Positions 1 to 12,800 of a DNA stretch of 64,000 bases are shown in pieces. Below the pieces are notes generated by a model that saw only the letters and a list, made by a program, of their open reading frames with translations, was not told the origin of the DNA and searched no databases. Origin of the DNA: Nothopassalora personata (taxonomy: Eukaryota; Ascomycota; Dothideomycetes; Mycosphaerellales; Mycosphaerellaceae); contig CM066298.1 in the NCBI GenBank assembly GCA_033816765.1, positions 1,116,001-1,180,000 on the forward strand, given 5' to 3'. Position 1 is the first letter of the stretch, and every line of letters begins with the position of its first letter. The translations under genes were made by a program, and so were the position numbers.

Positions 1-1071
1 ATCTAGGTAGACTACGTAAATGTTATTAACTAAGCCGGTTAGCGCCTTGTTAATATACCCTTAAAAGGTTACCGGTACGTTAGTTAACCCGAACGGCATT
101 ACTAGGTACTCGTAGTATACGCATCGCGTACGAAACGTAGTCTTCCACTTATCGCCTCGCTTAATAGGGATACGATAGTAGGCGTCCTTTAAATCGATTG
201 TAGTAAAGAACCTAGAACCTAATAGCCTATCTAGCGTCTCGCTAATTAGGGGTAAGGGGTATCGGTTCTTTACTATAATCTTATTTAGGCCTCTATAATT
301 AACATAGAGCCTAAGAGTGCTATTCTTCTTTAGCACGAATAGGATAGGCGCACCCGCCTCGCTTACGGACCGCCTAATCTACCCCTTCTCTATTGCTTAC
401 GTAAGGTACTCCTTTAAGGCCTCTAACTCAGTTAAGGACTAGTAGTACAGCGGCTTAAAAGGGGGTTTCTTTCCTTTAACGAGATTAATCGTATGCTTAA
501 CCCCGTCGGGCATCTTACGCTTCGCCTACTCATTAGGTGCGTATACATCTCGGAAGTCTGTAAATTCTTTAGGCTACGAGGGGCCCTCTCCTTTAGGTAC
601 TGCTATAGTAATAGCCCGAACACTTATCGTATAAACCTACTTTAAGCTCTCGAGATCCTTAAGGAACTCGCGTACGTTACGCTACTAAACCGTAGGCGTC
701 TCTACACCGTAGTACTACTAGTTATCCTTATCGGCCTTTACTATCCGATTACGATGCCGCTAGGGTCTACCTAAAATTACTAATAGCCTACCTATAGGTA
801 CCGCGTAGTAGATAGCGTCACTTACGCGCTCTACTCCCGCGTTATTAGCGAGTCGTAGCCGAACCGTAAAGGCGCCGTAGCAATACCCTAGGTTATGCGC
901 ATACGACTCTAACTTCGGTAGCCTTGCCCTATTAATAGGTTGCATTTAATGTCGGAGTATATACTTATACGACACTAGGCTAAGATCCGTATAGTCATCT
1001 AGGAGAAACGTAGCCTCGCGAAAGCCCTTACGAGTCTCGACTGCGCCTCGTAAGTGACGCGCTAGACACGT

Positions 1072-1258
1072 ATCTACTCGCCTTAAGGGGTCGACTTTAG
1101 GAAAACTCGGACTTAGGAGCGACCTACTTATAGTCCTCTACCTTTTCCCTAGTCGCTACGATAGACATACATCTACTCGCCTTAAGGGGTCGACTTTAGG
1201 AAAACTCGGACTTAGGAGCGACCTACTTCTAGTCCTCTACCTTTTCCCTAGTCGCTAC
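1072..1258. repeat. Tandem duplication, 99-bp period
   Basis: Two direct copies, 1072-1170 and 1171-1258 (the second lacks the last 11 bases), inside element A. The 88 aligned bases differ at one position by eye (tatag versus tctag). The homologous place in copy 2 (around 16790-16880) has one unit. Near identity in sequence that is otherwise heavily mutated suggests the duplication came after most of the RIP damage. Confidence 0.9.
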
Positions 1259-2416
1259 CCTTCTTAGTTAGAGCCTTCGTAGCGTCTACCCTACGAACCG
1301 CTTACGCGCTACGGTCCTTCTATAGGTGCCTATTCGGGCAATCCGTCTTAATGTAACCCTTCTTATAGTATCTATAGCACTCCGCTTTAGTCCTATCGAA
1401 GGTTATAGACGATCCGCCGGCGTCCCGCTAGTAACTCGCACCCGGGTCGCGCGATGCCTAACTATGCTTCTACTACTTCGAGCTACAATCGCTTCGCCCT
1501 TAGTCGCCCTTAGTCTCTCGCCTACGGCGACTATGCTGCCCGCGGTCGTGCCCTCCGCTACTACGCTCCGTGCTTTTAATGCGCGAAGCTAGGATTACTA
1601 GTTTCTCTCTAGTTATTAGGATGTTATAAAACTTAACGATTGCGGACCGTAGGCTAGGCGTAAGCTTAGCGAGCATATGTCGCACGCGTTACGCCTCCGT
1701 ATAGTCCCCTAACTAATCCTCTATAATATCTAGCTTAGTCGTAAACTAACGTACTATCTAGTTGTCCTTCTATTTCACCGCCTTATACTCTAACATTACG
1801 TTAAGCACGCGGTTTATAGGATTACTATATGCGTCTCGATAGAACTCCTTAAAGTCCTAGTATATATACCCTTTAAGGTTAAGGACGCTATAGTTAGCGT
1901 ACTATCGCTTACTTGCCTCTCCGCTTAGGTACATAACCCTATATAGGACCTTTAACTCGTTCGTCGTATACGTGCCGCCTAAGAGGGTAAAGATAAGAGA
2001 GAGCTCCCTTAGGAATACCCGTGCTTTCTTAATCGAGTCCCCTCTAAAAGGCGTAGGTTCTTTAAGACGTAAACGTGTCGCATGCGATACGACCGCGCCT
2101 CGAGCTACGATATTATCGTTAGTTACTATAGATAGAGGAGGGGGAGGGGGAGTAGGGGATAGTTCTCCGCCGGATTCGCCCTAAGGGTCCGCCGGCGGCA
2201 CGCTTGCGTCCCGTAAGATCTCTAACTGTTTAATCTCCCTCTATATCTCCTTCTCCTTAACCTCTACCCGAAGGGCATCCCTCCTTACGACTAAGGCTGT
2301 ACGCCTCGCTTGTTACTAGGCCCTAGGGCTTAGGGGAGCCGTAGGCGTAGCGCTGCTGTCGTCGCGTTCGGACTCTATAGCGTGTATAGATTGTAACGAA
2401 GAGAAGAATTAGAACT

Positions 2417-2612
2417 GTTAAGGGGATGTCGCAATGTATAGCACGCCCACGACCTACTAGTCGTAGATGAACTAATTCTTGCCTTTTGTTTAAGACGCAT
2501 CGCGCGTCGTAAGGTGTACTTATACGTGTCACGTACGGCTTGGTAGCCGGTCGCGACCGTATGTCACATATAAGGCTACATGTAGGGGTTAGCCACTAGG
2601 CTACCCCTTACA
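2417..2612 (-). repeat. Putative LTR of element A
   Basis: A segment starting tgttaagggg and ending ccccttaca, so bounded by TG...CA. Related sequence recurs at about 31971-32172 and 37577-37768, and similarity stops abruptly at the right edge in all three, which marks a real element end. The left edge is my inference from the TG start. No 5-bp target duplication was resolved. Confidence 0.5.
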
Positions 2613-5490
2613 CGGACAGCTTCTTAGAGGATTTTACCGGGTGCCGAGTCGCTTTACTTATAGACCTATTTTTAGGTTATAATTAGATTACTTTAGATAA
2701 GTCCTACCGGGACTTAATAGCCTTTATAACCCCTCTTAGCCTAGTACGTAACACGACTCTACCTTAAGGAGCTACTAATTTAGTTGCTTAGTTCGTACGT
2801 GCGGTAACAAAGATTCTACTTAATTATATCTCGTATCGAGCGAAGCCGTTTCTCGATAACATTGGTATTAAGGGACTAACTAAGGACTATAGGAATGCCA
2901 AAGTAGAGCCTAGGTTAAGGAAATAGGTCGTTAAGTATATCGTTTCCCTAGATCTAGTTCTTGCTAACCTAGAAAGAGCTAGTGCGGTAGTTGCTAGAGG
3001 TAAATCCTAATAGTTATACGAAAAGCTTAAGATTGTTAGGTACGTTACTAGCCCGGATAGTCGCTATTCTAACCTAAAGGTTGTAGCTAAGATCTTAGAT
3101 TAGCCTACGCCTACCTATATTAAGGAGGTCCGTACCCATATAGGGCTATGTATGTACTTCCGGATATAGATTCCCTAGTTCGTTATTATCGCTCGACTAA
3201 TGTATAAACTACTAAAGAAGGACGCCGAGTTTACCTAGATAGAAAATAAGCAGTTCTTAAAAGAAGAGGTTACTAGATACCTTATGTAGGCTCTAGCCTT
3301 AGTTACCCTCTACTACTTACCTAGTACTAGGTCTATCTTTATCTCAGTTAACGCTAGCGGCACTACATAGGGATATATCATCTCTTAAGAATTAATAGAC
3401 AGTACCCGACGGCGTTACCCGGTACGGTATAAGAGTAGAATCTAGAACGCGTTAGAATCTAGATATAATACTAGTAAGCGGGAATGCCTTAGGGTCCTTA
3501 AGGGGCTTAAGAAGATCTAGAGATATATTACTAGCGTTAATTTTGTCCTTAAGGTTAATACTAAGACACTTATATAGTAGCTTAACCGGCCGGCTTCGGA
3601 CCTACCGAACTCGGTAATAGCCTAGTAGGTCGTATAGATTAGGTTATTTACGTTCGAAGTAAAGCACGTTACGGGGACTAGACACACTAGCCTAGATGCA
3701 CTATCTCGTAGGCCCTCTACACCTTAGGAACCTAGGGAAGCTAACGAAGACGAAGTCGACCGGATAATTAATAATAAGCTATTCGGGTACCCGGAGCCGG
3801 TCGACACCTATCTAGTTAAAATCTAGGAAACACGACATCTTAGGGACTAATATTCTAAGGGCTCTTAGTAGCTTACTTAGGTTATAGAAACTAGGACCCG
3901 GCCTAATAGTGTTACCCGTGCTAAGTACCGGCGGCTAGTAAAGAAGAGCGTTAACTTCTTTATCCGAGACTAATTGCTGTTCTTCTAGAAGCGTCGAGGA
4001 GCACCGTTATAACTTGTAATTAACGATAATAAGGCTTAGAAGGAGATCGTTATAGAATGCTATAAAAGACACGGTTATCGTAGCGCTAAGGTCGTATATA
4101 ACCTTGTTTCCGATCGGTATTACTAGGACGGGTGCTTCGCCGATGTCTCTACGTAGGTTCGAAGTTATACTCCTTATAGGTTTCGCGAAGGTAACTAGCG
4201 CGCTAGTAAGCTTCACTTATCGAGCCCTTAGGTTATTAGTAAGAAGTAGTACTCGGACCCCGTCTAGGTACATAAAAATAGATACCTCCTAGTTGCGCGC
4301 GAAGCACTTAGTAACTAGATCGAGGCTAGAGTAACGAGGGCACCTCCTAGCTCTAAGACGGTTACTAAGTTTCTATATAAAGATGTCTTCTGTAGGCACG
4401 GCTACTATACTAAAATTGTGCTTAATAACGCTACGGTTTATACGGCTAAGGTTAAGCGGTTGCTCGTAGGGCTTAGTGTTCGAAGGATCCGAATATTACC
4501 GTACTATCCGTAGTCTAATACTCCGGTCGAGGTTAGATACCGTCCGATTCTTATAGCGTTAGCAAAGCTTATAAGGAACATATACCGCGGATAGGAACAA
4601 TAGGTACCCGCTATGTTATAGGCTAATAGGACCACGACCTGTCGTACTACTAGAATAACGCTAGCTTAGGTCCTATATAGCTATCGCACGATTCTGCTAA
4701 TTGAGGTTAAGTACCCGACGTAGGCAAATTATTAATAGGGATCGGTAAGAACGACTAAGGACCTACTTACTATACGTGCGCGTTAACTCTAGGCTCGAGA
4801 CCTTAGTTTAGAAGAGTTATATACTCGAAGGAAGCGACTAAGGGAACTTAGTAAGGACTACTTTAATTCTTACCGGAATGTTAACTTTATTAGTTTCTAG
4901 AAGGGCGACCTTATTATAAGGTTCGACAAGCCATATAAGGATAACTTCTTACGTAAGATTAGTTACCGATAGTAAGGTCCATATCGGGTGTCTAGTGTCT
5001 CTAGGGAATTTAGTACCTATATACTTAAGGAACTTAATAGTACGCTAATAAAGGGTGTTTAGGCACGGGAAAACCTTAAGCTAGTTCTAGAGCTTTGCCC
5101 GGATAACATAGGAGTACTAAACTTAGATAATAGGACCGATCTCGTAATAGGGGAGGGAGAAGTCGCTAATAGCGAAGATAGTAGTAATTCGAACGAGATT
5201 AAGCCTATCGCCGGCGAAGACGTGCTACCTATAGGAGTTAACGAAAGGGGATCGTATCCTAAACCGGAATCTAAGAAGCTATAGGTTAGGCCTTATAACC
5301 TTTCTATAGCCGAAATTTCATAGTTTAGTAGGATCGAGGCTAAGAACTAATTAGTTAGTAATAGCGTACGGAGTTTACTTCCCTTAGGTATGTATTACAC
5401 ATGCCCTTTAGTTTATTAAGCCGATTCGGTTATCTAGACTTCACTTTATAGGGTGTTCTTACCTTAGTTAGACCTTAGTTAGTAGAGTTA
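2613..5490 (+). pseudogene. Ty3/gypsy pol fragment, RIP-mutated
   Basis: Plus-strand decayed polyprotein. Around 3090-3330 is the C-terminal RT/connection (PTPTYIKEVR followed by IGLCMYF). Around 3340-3720 is RNase H ending in the gypsy hallmark FEVKHVTGTRHTSLDALSRRP. From about 3990 to 5000 is the integrase region. There is no gag and no RT N-terminus, so the copy is 5'-truncated where it meets the LTR end of element A at 2612. Its right end runs up to the inverted repeat of the DNA element at 5493. Stops occur throughout. Confidence 0.75.
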
Positions 5491-5491
5491 T

Positions 5492-5517
5492 ATTTACCGG
5501 TCCCGGGACCGGTAAAT
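5492..5517. repeat. Left terminal repeat with perfect 26-bp palindrome
   Basis: A perfect 26-bp palindrome centred on cccggg, with arms running outward through ccggt to attta/taaat. It overlaps the left end of the TIR element. Its 16-bp core (5497-5512) recurs at the right end (9791-9806). It survived RIP because it contains no CpA or TpG. Confidence 0.9.
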
Positions 5518-8500
5518 CGGATTACGTAATAGCGTAGCATGCCCCTACCGAATGCTTACCTAGGTAGTTACTAGCACTAGTTTTCGGTTACATGTAGGGT
5601 TATCGGACCTTTAGTGTAACCTTAATAGCACTGCTCTTACTACTTATAAGACGGGTCTCGGCGCTACTACCTTATAACGGTTATAGGGACATACGCTAAG
5701 AGGTATACTTAAGCGTAGCTCTCTACCTACTACTTCCTCTCTTTTTCTTTAAACACTAACACTATTACTAGAGCTACTAACATATCTATCTACTACTACT
5801 ATACATATTAGACGGTTCTTTAGCCTCTCTCTCTTTACGACCTTAACCTTCTTTAAAGCCCCTACCCCGATACTAAGCTTTTAAAGCTTACTAATACTCT
5901 AGAGTAGTACTACGAGATAGCTAGCTCTTACGATCTTACTACTAGCGAATCCTAGTTATTATAGCTTTAGCTAGTCTATCGTTACGCCCGGCTAGCTCGA
6001 GCATAGCGCTTACTAGTACTATTACTAGGCTTACCCGCCTACCTTAGACCTTATTCGAGTCCCTTCGCCTACCGGATAACGTTAAGCATGTCCTTACTAA
6101 CACGAACACGCCGAAGTCCGCCGCTAATATTATGTTCCGAGAGCTTAGTCCTTAGAAGCGGGTTAAGGTATTAAAGGACTTCTATAAGGGCTTCGAGAAG
6201 GTATTCGAAGACTACTCCGTCTAGGTTAACCTATTTTTCGAGGAAGTTAAGAGCGGTATGGGTAAGAGCTACTAGGATGAATTCCTTAGTAATAAGAAGC
6301 TCGATGTCTTGTTTCCTATTATCGGTAAGATTCGTAAGACCGGTTTAGAGATTCGTAACCGAGAGAAGACTCTTCGAGCTACGCTTACCCGCTACTAGCT
6401 ATAGTAGATAGATAATAAGATTCTTAATCGACGCGTTATCTCCGAGCTTTATAGTACTAATAGTAGGCGCCGCTAGTTCACGGCCTTTATTAACAAGTAC
6501 CTAGATTATAGTAGGGCTATTAGTAGAATTTAGAGGGTATTAATCTAGTATATAAGGATCGGCCGTAAGGGCATAGACCGTAAGCGAATTCTAGAGCCTA
6601 GTAATCTTACTCGGTACGATAGGGAGGCTAAAGCACGCAGTATTAATCCGTAGTCGGCTAAGAGTAGGGAGATTATTAGAAGACACCGCCTAGCCGTCTA
6701 TAAGGATAGCCTTCTATACTTTATAGAGGGTACTATTACTAAGAAGTCCGCGTCCCTAGAGGATAGTATAGATCAACCTAAACTATCTAGCTAGCAATAG
6801 CCTTAGCTACGTTAGCTACTACCGGGTAGTAAAGGTAAAGGACGTGTAAAGAGTACTACGCTAACTCTACTAGCCTCTACCTAGCCTACAGTCCTATCGA
6901 GAGGAGGTCGTAAGTTGAGTCGACTTAAGTAGCTCCGTATAGGCGAGAGCATAGGTAAGGGCATAACTACGCCTACTTAATCCTCGCCTAACCGAACGCT
7001 AGACGGCGTACCTATACGCGAAGGCAGTCCGCTAGGTATACCAGTTAGCACCCTACGATCTACTCCGGCCCTAACTAAGAATAGTAATCCGATACTTACT
7101 ATGTTACCTTCGGCTATAATTAGGGATGTATTAGTCTTTAAGGATTAGATCCTATAAGAAGACGAGGCCCTCCGGATTAAGCGCGCTAACTGCACCTACA
7201 ATAAGCGGTACTATAGCATTAAGTTTAGAAACTCGATTAATGTAGATAGTATTAACTAGCTACCTAAGTACCGGATGGCGGGCCTTAAGATACTCGAATA
7301 TGCTATCTCGTAGGTTCTTAAGAGGGATAGTAAGGTTAGCGCTATAATGTGCGATTAGTATGTTCAAGATTTCTACTATTAGGCCCTCTACTTCGTTACG
7401 AATCCCGGTATTACCGCTAATACCCTATGTGAGCGTACGCTTAAGGTCTAAGACTAGCTCTTTAAAGGTAAGAGTTTTTTAGCTATTAAGGTAAAGAATA
7501 GGTCGTGGTTTTGCTCTAATAAGCGTAGTTAGAAGACTATTAACCCGCTTAGCTACCTCCGTATTCGAGGTAAAGTCGGTACTACGAGTAGCATCGTTAC
7601 GTATACTAACTATAACTAGATCCTCGATAAATTTAGAATTAATAAAGCTAACTAAGCCGATCTTAATAGCACCGGTACCTACATTAATAGTAACATACTA
7701 TACTAGTATAATAACGCTAAACTAGCGCCGCGGGTTAAAACAGTTAGAGAGATAATAAGTCGAGAATTTAACGTATACCGATAGTACCTACGCGAATTGA
7801 ATAAGGTTAGTAACGGCGGCGTCTACTAGAACATATAGTATTCTCTAAGCTAATAGATTATGCGATAAGACCCCGGGCTATAGCTCTTATAAGTGGCGCT
7901 ATACCCTTAACACTACACTTGGTTTATCTCCTTCCCTAGGCCTACGATTTTTAGCTTTAATAGGGCTTATTAGGGGGGTAATGCGAACGCTATAGTGCAG
8001 TATACTAGGGTCGACTTAAACCTCGAAATTGAAAACTACTAGACTAGTAACCGGCTTAATATACTATACTCTCTTAACTTAGAGGGCACTAGTAGGCCGG
8101 AGTTTTTACACGGTTTTTATAAGTAAGGGAATGCTATAGAGTTTATCTAGTAGTACCGGATTAACGACTGTATAGAAGACGGCCGATTTAAGCGTTTCTT
8201 CTCGGTTAGGGTTTAGAATTACCTAAGTAAGAATAGCATTAGCTAGTTTAGAGAGGACCTAAGCGCTAGGCAAATGCGGGTAACTACTATAGGCGTTCTA
8301 ATAAGGTAGGCCGCATATAAGAAGACGCTACGTTAGATTAACCCTTACTTTATCGAGATCCGCGACGATAACTATCTTAAACTCTAGAGAAGCTAGAGCA
8401 TGTACTAGGTAATGGACCTCTATCGTAACTTTAAGACGCTAAGTAAGAGCGCTGTAGGGTTTAAGTATCGACGCCTAGTACCTAGCTATCCTTTCCCTAC

Positions 8501-8942
8501 GGCCGTACACCTTAGTGGCATTAGCCCTCTATCTAATGCCCTAGCGGGTTTAAAGTCTTAGAACGATAACAAAGTCATCCTTAATGCTAGAAGGTGGCTT
8601 AATACTACGGTCCGCCTAGACTCGGAGCTCTTCTATAAGAAGATATATAATTAGCGTATCCGAGCTATAAAACTAATAGATAAGTAGCTTAGCTTAGTCA
8701 CTACTCTCGAGTAGATGTGCTTTATAAGCGAAGGGCGCAATAAGAGCTTCTTCCGTAACTACTATAGGAACTTTACTAGCTAGCTACTTAGGGACGCGTC
8801 TACTAAGACTAGTATTAGCTACGATAACGAGTAGGTCTAGACTAAGGAGTTATGTAAGAATGAATAAAACTAAGTAGTTAGTGTAGGTTTATAGGCTCCT
8901 AGTTTCTAGTTAAATTTCCGGCTATAGCTATAGCCTATAGGA

Positions 8943-9027
8943 TTCTAGTTCTAATTCTAGTTCTAATTCTAGTTCTAATTCTAGTTCTAATTCTAGTTCT
9001 AATTCTAGTTCTAATTCTAGTTCTAAT
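8943..9027. repeat. 12-bp minisatellite (ttctagttctaa)n
   Basis: About seven uninterrupted copies of a 12-base unit, the last unit partial. It lies in the non-coding right part of the TIR element. Confidence 0.95.
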
Positions 9028-9790
9028 GCTTTGGGTACAGGTGCTTCTAGTCCTTAGATCTTACTTGTTTCTTATAGTTACTTATCTTCCCTTAACTCAC
9101 TTTCTAGCTACGCAATAGACTCGTCTTTAGATTTATTAGGTTACTAGTACTAACGCTCACTTATCTTATAAATGGCGTTTACGTTATTCGACTATCTAGC
9201 CCGCTCGATTAATGCTAATATAGCTATCCATTCCCTCGCTAGTTTCGTAGTATGCGTTAATATAGTACGACGGATGCGAGTCGCGGTTATTAACGTTATT
9301 ATTACGGTCTCTGTTAGAAGGATCCTTTCGATCTTTATAAACTGTCGCTAGTAGGTCCTAGGATTACCTAACATCTTATATATTAAGCTAAATAGTAGGG
9401 TAAGCTACTATGCTGCTATAAGATCACCTTAGCTTATAGCGACTAACTACGCTACCTATAGTGCCCGGGCTTACTGCTTTAGAACCTAAGGACAGGTTTG
9501 TAATGGGGGAGGATATATTAACGACTAATAGGTTATGTTAACCTTAGGTTTAGAGGGGGTCCCTTAGGTCTAACTTGCCCTAATTTCATTTAGGTTTAAT
9601 TGGACATTTAGGTAAGCTAGTAGGACCTAGTATAGCTATTAAGATATATACTACGTAGCTAAGCATTGTAAGCGTAGTATTAAGGTAACAATTCAATTTA
9701 TACCTCTCGAGTAGAGGGCATAGGGGTTTAGGTCCACCAATCCTCTTGTTTTATCTAGCTACTACGCTACTCGTCACGTGACCTAATTTC
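9028..9790. other. Non-coding right arm of the TIR element
   Basis: No coding pattern or domain was found. The stretch between the minisatellite and the right inverted repeat is less depleted in CpA/TpG than the rest of the element, which may mean it was less exposed to RIP. Confidence 0.4.
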
Positions 9791-9810
9791 CCGGTCCCGG
9801 GACCGGAAAA
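9791..9810. repeat. Right terminal inverted repeat of the TIR element
   Basis: Reverse complement of the left end: 19 of 20 outer bases agree. The same self-complementary core is present, followed by TA at 9811-9812. Confidence 0.7.
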
Positions 9811-12800
9811 TACCCCTGCTTACGTAAGCACCGCTCCATACCACCATAACTCGGACAGGCCTACATAGGGTAGTTAGTAGACATTACTAGATAAAATTCG
9901 ACGGACTCCTACTAAGCGCCGGCGGAGAGAACTAGAGCGACGACGCGAAGATTAGTTACTTACGTAACACCTTCTCGAACCCCGTTAGGATATATACGGT
10001 AGCTATACCGAAAAAGGAGGATTACTACGAGTTTACGAGTAAGGTCGAACGGATTATAACTAACCTCGAGGACACGGACTAGTTTAAAATAGCCTATAAG
10101 AGGTAGAAGGACAATAATAAGGACTCTAGTATAACCGCTATAGTTACTACCCGTTCTTTTACGAGAGCGGCTAGTAACTAGGTTAATACCGATAGTAACA
10201 CCGTTATAGTACTAACCCGGATAAGTAGAGGCCGCTCTAGAAGTCGTAGAGATCGGAAGGAGGATAAAGGGAGGTAGAGAGTAAAATAGGTAGATACCGC
10301 TAAGAGAGATCGTAGGCGCTAAGAATAGCTCTACTTCCGCTATAGAGCGAGCGGACATCGAGTAAAGGATTGCCCGTACGCCGTAGTAGTTAATTCTACT
10401 AGGATTAACGCGGCCTCGGTCGCGCCGATCCTAGAGGACGACGTGTTTAAGTCGGATCCCGAAGAGATAGGAAAAGACTAGCTCCTAGTCGAAAGCTAGA
10501 ACTAGGAGATAAAGAAGCACTAGTAAAGGGGTAGAACGTAGTTAAGAGTTCTATAAATAGGAATCTTATATATACCGACGTACTCCTAAACGAAAGTTAC
10601 GGAACGTTTACTCTTATCGGTAAAGGATATATATACTACGCTATAATTAACGGAGACCTAGTAAAAGGCCTCGGTCTTACTTATATTAGTAACGAGAGCC
10701 GTAAGGCTACGGGGTTTACGAAGGCGATACGGAACTCGATCGAAGGAGTAGTCGCCTTCCGTATAGAAATTGCCGGGATCTACTAGGTAGTTTATACTTA
10801 CGTCGTACCTAATCTAGACTTCCCTATAATCCTAGGGAACCTGTAGAAGGCGTATAATTAGATCCGGACTACGCCTAAAAAGCGCCGGTACTACTATAGC
10901 TTAGTAAAGAAATAGGTACCCGAAGGGCGTAACTACGTAGAATACGAGTCGGGTAAGCGTTTTGCTACGATTACCGCAGTAACCGTAGAAGATATTAAGA
11001 AAGCCCTTAGTAAGAAGGAGCCGCCTACGCGAGAGGAACTTAAGAAGGGCTTACCTCTAGAACTTTAGGATATATTACCGCTTTTTTCTACTAGGGAAGC
11101 TAATAAACTAGCTCTATACCGCGGCGACCTTAACTATAAGATCGAGATACGGACGAAAGCCGACGGAAGCCCAGAACTATTGCCCTAGGGACCGCTCTAT
11201 AGTATGTCTAAAGACGAGCTACTTATTCTCCGGAAGTTACTAACGGAACTATAGCGTAAGGGTTATATTTACCCTTCTACCTTAGAAGCGGCGGCTCCCG
11301 TCTTATTCGTAAAGAAGCCCGGGGGAGGACTTAGGTTCTACTACGATTATAGAGCATTAAACTCGATTACTAAGTAGGACCGTTATCCGCTACTATTAAT
11401 CCCGGAAACTATTCGGAACCTAACGGGCGCTAGATAGATTACGAAGGTTAACGTTATTACCGCATTCTATTACCTCCGGATAGCTCGAGGCGAAGAGTAT
11501 AAGACGGCTTTTCTAACTAGATTCGGTCTATAGGAGTAGCTAGTATGCCCGTTCGGTTTATCCGGGGCCCCTATAATATTCTAGCGGTATATTAACAGTT
11601 TATTACGGGACTACCTAGACGACTTTACCTCGGCCTACGCTAACGACGTCGTTATTTACTCCGACGGAATAAAAGAGGACTATTTCTAGAAGGTTCGTAT
11701 CGTGCTCTAGAAGCTTTAGGACGGAGGCCTATTCCTAGATCTAGGGAAGTGTAAGTTCGTATAGAAGAAGGTTAAGTACCTTAGGTTTATTATATATACC
11801 GACGGGAGAGGAGTAGGACCCGACCCTAAGAAGGTAGTAGTAGTAAAGGACTAGAAGGCACTAGTTACCTAGAAGGAAGTACGGCGTTTCTTAGGCTTCG
11901 CGAACTACTACCGGATATTTATTCTAAACTATTTAAAGCTCGCCGAGCCCTTAACGTCGCTAACCGGTAAGAATAAGGTGTTTTCCTAGGGAGATCGTTA
12001 GGCTAGTACGTTTAAGGCCCTAAAGGATAAGTACTATAAAGCACTAGTTTTAGCCTACTAGAACCCGGAGCTCCCTACCTTTTTAGAGACGGACTATAGC
12101 GGCTTTACGCTTAGAGGCGCCCTCCTATAAGAAAAGGACGGAGTTCTAAAACTAGTAGGATTCTACTCGAAGAAGCTTAATAAGGCTAAGATTAAGTACG
12201 ACATTTACGATAAGGAGATACTCGCGGTAGTGTCTTATCTTAAGGAATAGGCTCCCGAGTTAAAAACATATAGGCCCTTTATAATCTAGACGGACTATAA
12301 GAACCTAGAATACTTTATAACGAAGAGACAGCTTTCCGAACGGTAGATCTAGTAGGTTAAGGAAGTTACAAAATTCCAGTTTTTACTAGTATATAGGCCG
12401 GGTACCGAGGCGATTATACTAGACGCCCTTTCTCGAAGGGAGTAGGACACGCTTAGGTAGGACGATAAGTTACTACGGTATCGTAGGTTTCTTAAACCGG
12501 ACATCGTAAAGAATTAGCCGGGCTTAAAGGGGGGAAGCGAGGTAGTAGTAGACGCTAGCTCTACTATAAAGGTTTCGTTAGTACGAATCTTAGCTACGTA
12601 GTTCGAAGGACTATCCGCCGTAGAAGAGGCGGATTTACCGGGCGTACTACTAGGACCCTTCTAAGACTAAGAGCTAAACGACCTCTAGGAAAGAACTATT
12701 AAGAAGGATAGTACGTTCTAAGCGGTATACCGCGCGATTAAGGTAGGAGCGCGTTTACTTCCTAGCGAGGTAAAACTTAAGGTATAAGTAGGTAACTATA

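Larger units (their letters stand above)
1..2612 (-). pseudogene. Ty3/gypsy LTR retrotransposon, 5' part, RIP-mutated (element A copy 1)
   Basis: Relic of a Ty3/gypsy element read on the minus strand and cut by the left window edge. From right to left it shows an LTR-like end (about 2417-2612), a decayed gag stretch, a protease-proximal segment (760-945, ending in a GRP motif) and the start of reverse transcriptase (61-336). The last has recognisable gypsy RT motifs: [36 protein letters not shown] and [10 protein letters not shown]. Many in-frame stops sit where Gln or Trp would be, and Tyr or Ile replace expected Cys, His or Met, as expected from CpA-to-TpA mutation. It cannot make a working polyprotein. 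A second copy of the same family lies at 16103-16940 plus 30866-32172. Confidence 0.85.
5493..9810. mobile_element. 4.3-kb terminal-inverted-repeat element, TA-flanked, transposase class unknown
   Basis: The ends match as inverted repeats. The outer 20 bases agree at 19 positions and share the palindromic core ccggtcccgggaccgg. The next 18 or so bases differ mainly by transitions, as expected if both ends were mutated by RIP. TA dinucleotides flank both ends (5491-5492 and 9811-9812). Inside, roughly 5860-8870 on the plus strand looks like decayed coding sequence with long Lys/Arg-rich stretches and many TAG/TAA codons, but I recognise no DDE, tyrosine recombinase, helitron or reverse transcriptase motif. 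It separates two gypsy fragments, consistent with insertion as a DNA element. Confidence 0.6.

Noticed and set aside
1326..1592. 88-codon plus-strand open frame, and other short frames at 1972-2184 and 4104-4292
   Set aside because: They run opposite to or out of frame with recognisable gypsy relics; CpA/TpG depletion changes stop frequency by frame.
8943..9027. CRISPR-like array
   Set aside because: Units are directly adjacent without spacers; a 12-bp minisatellite in a eukaryotic genome.
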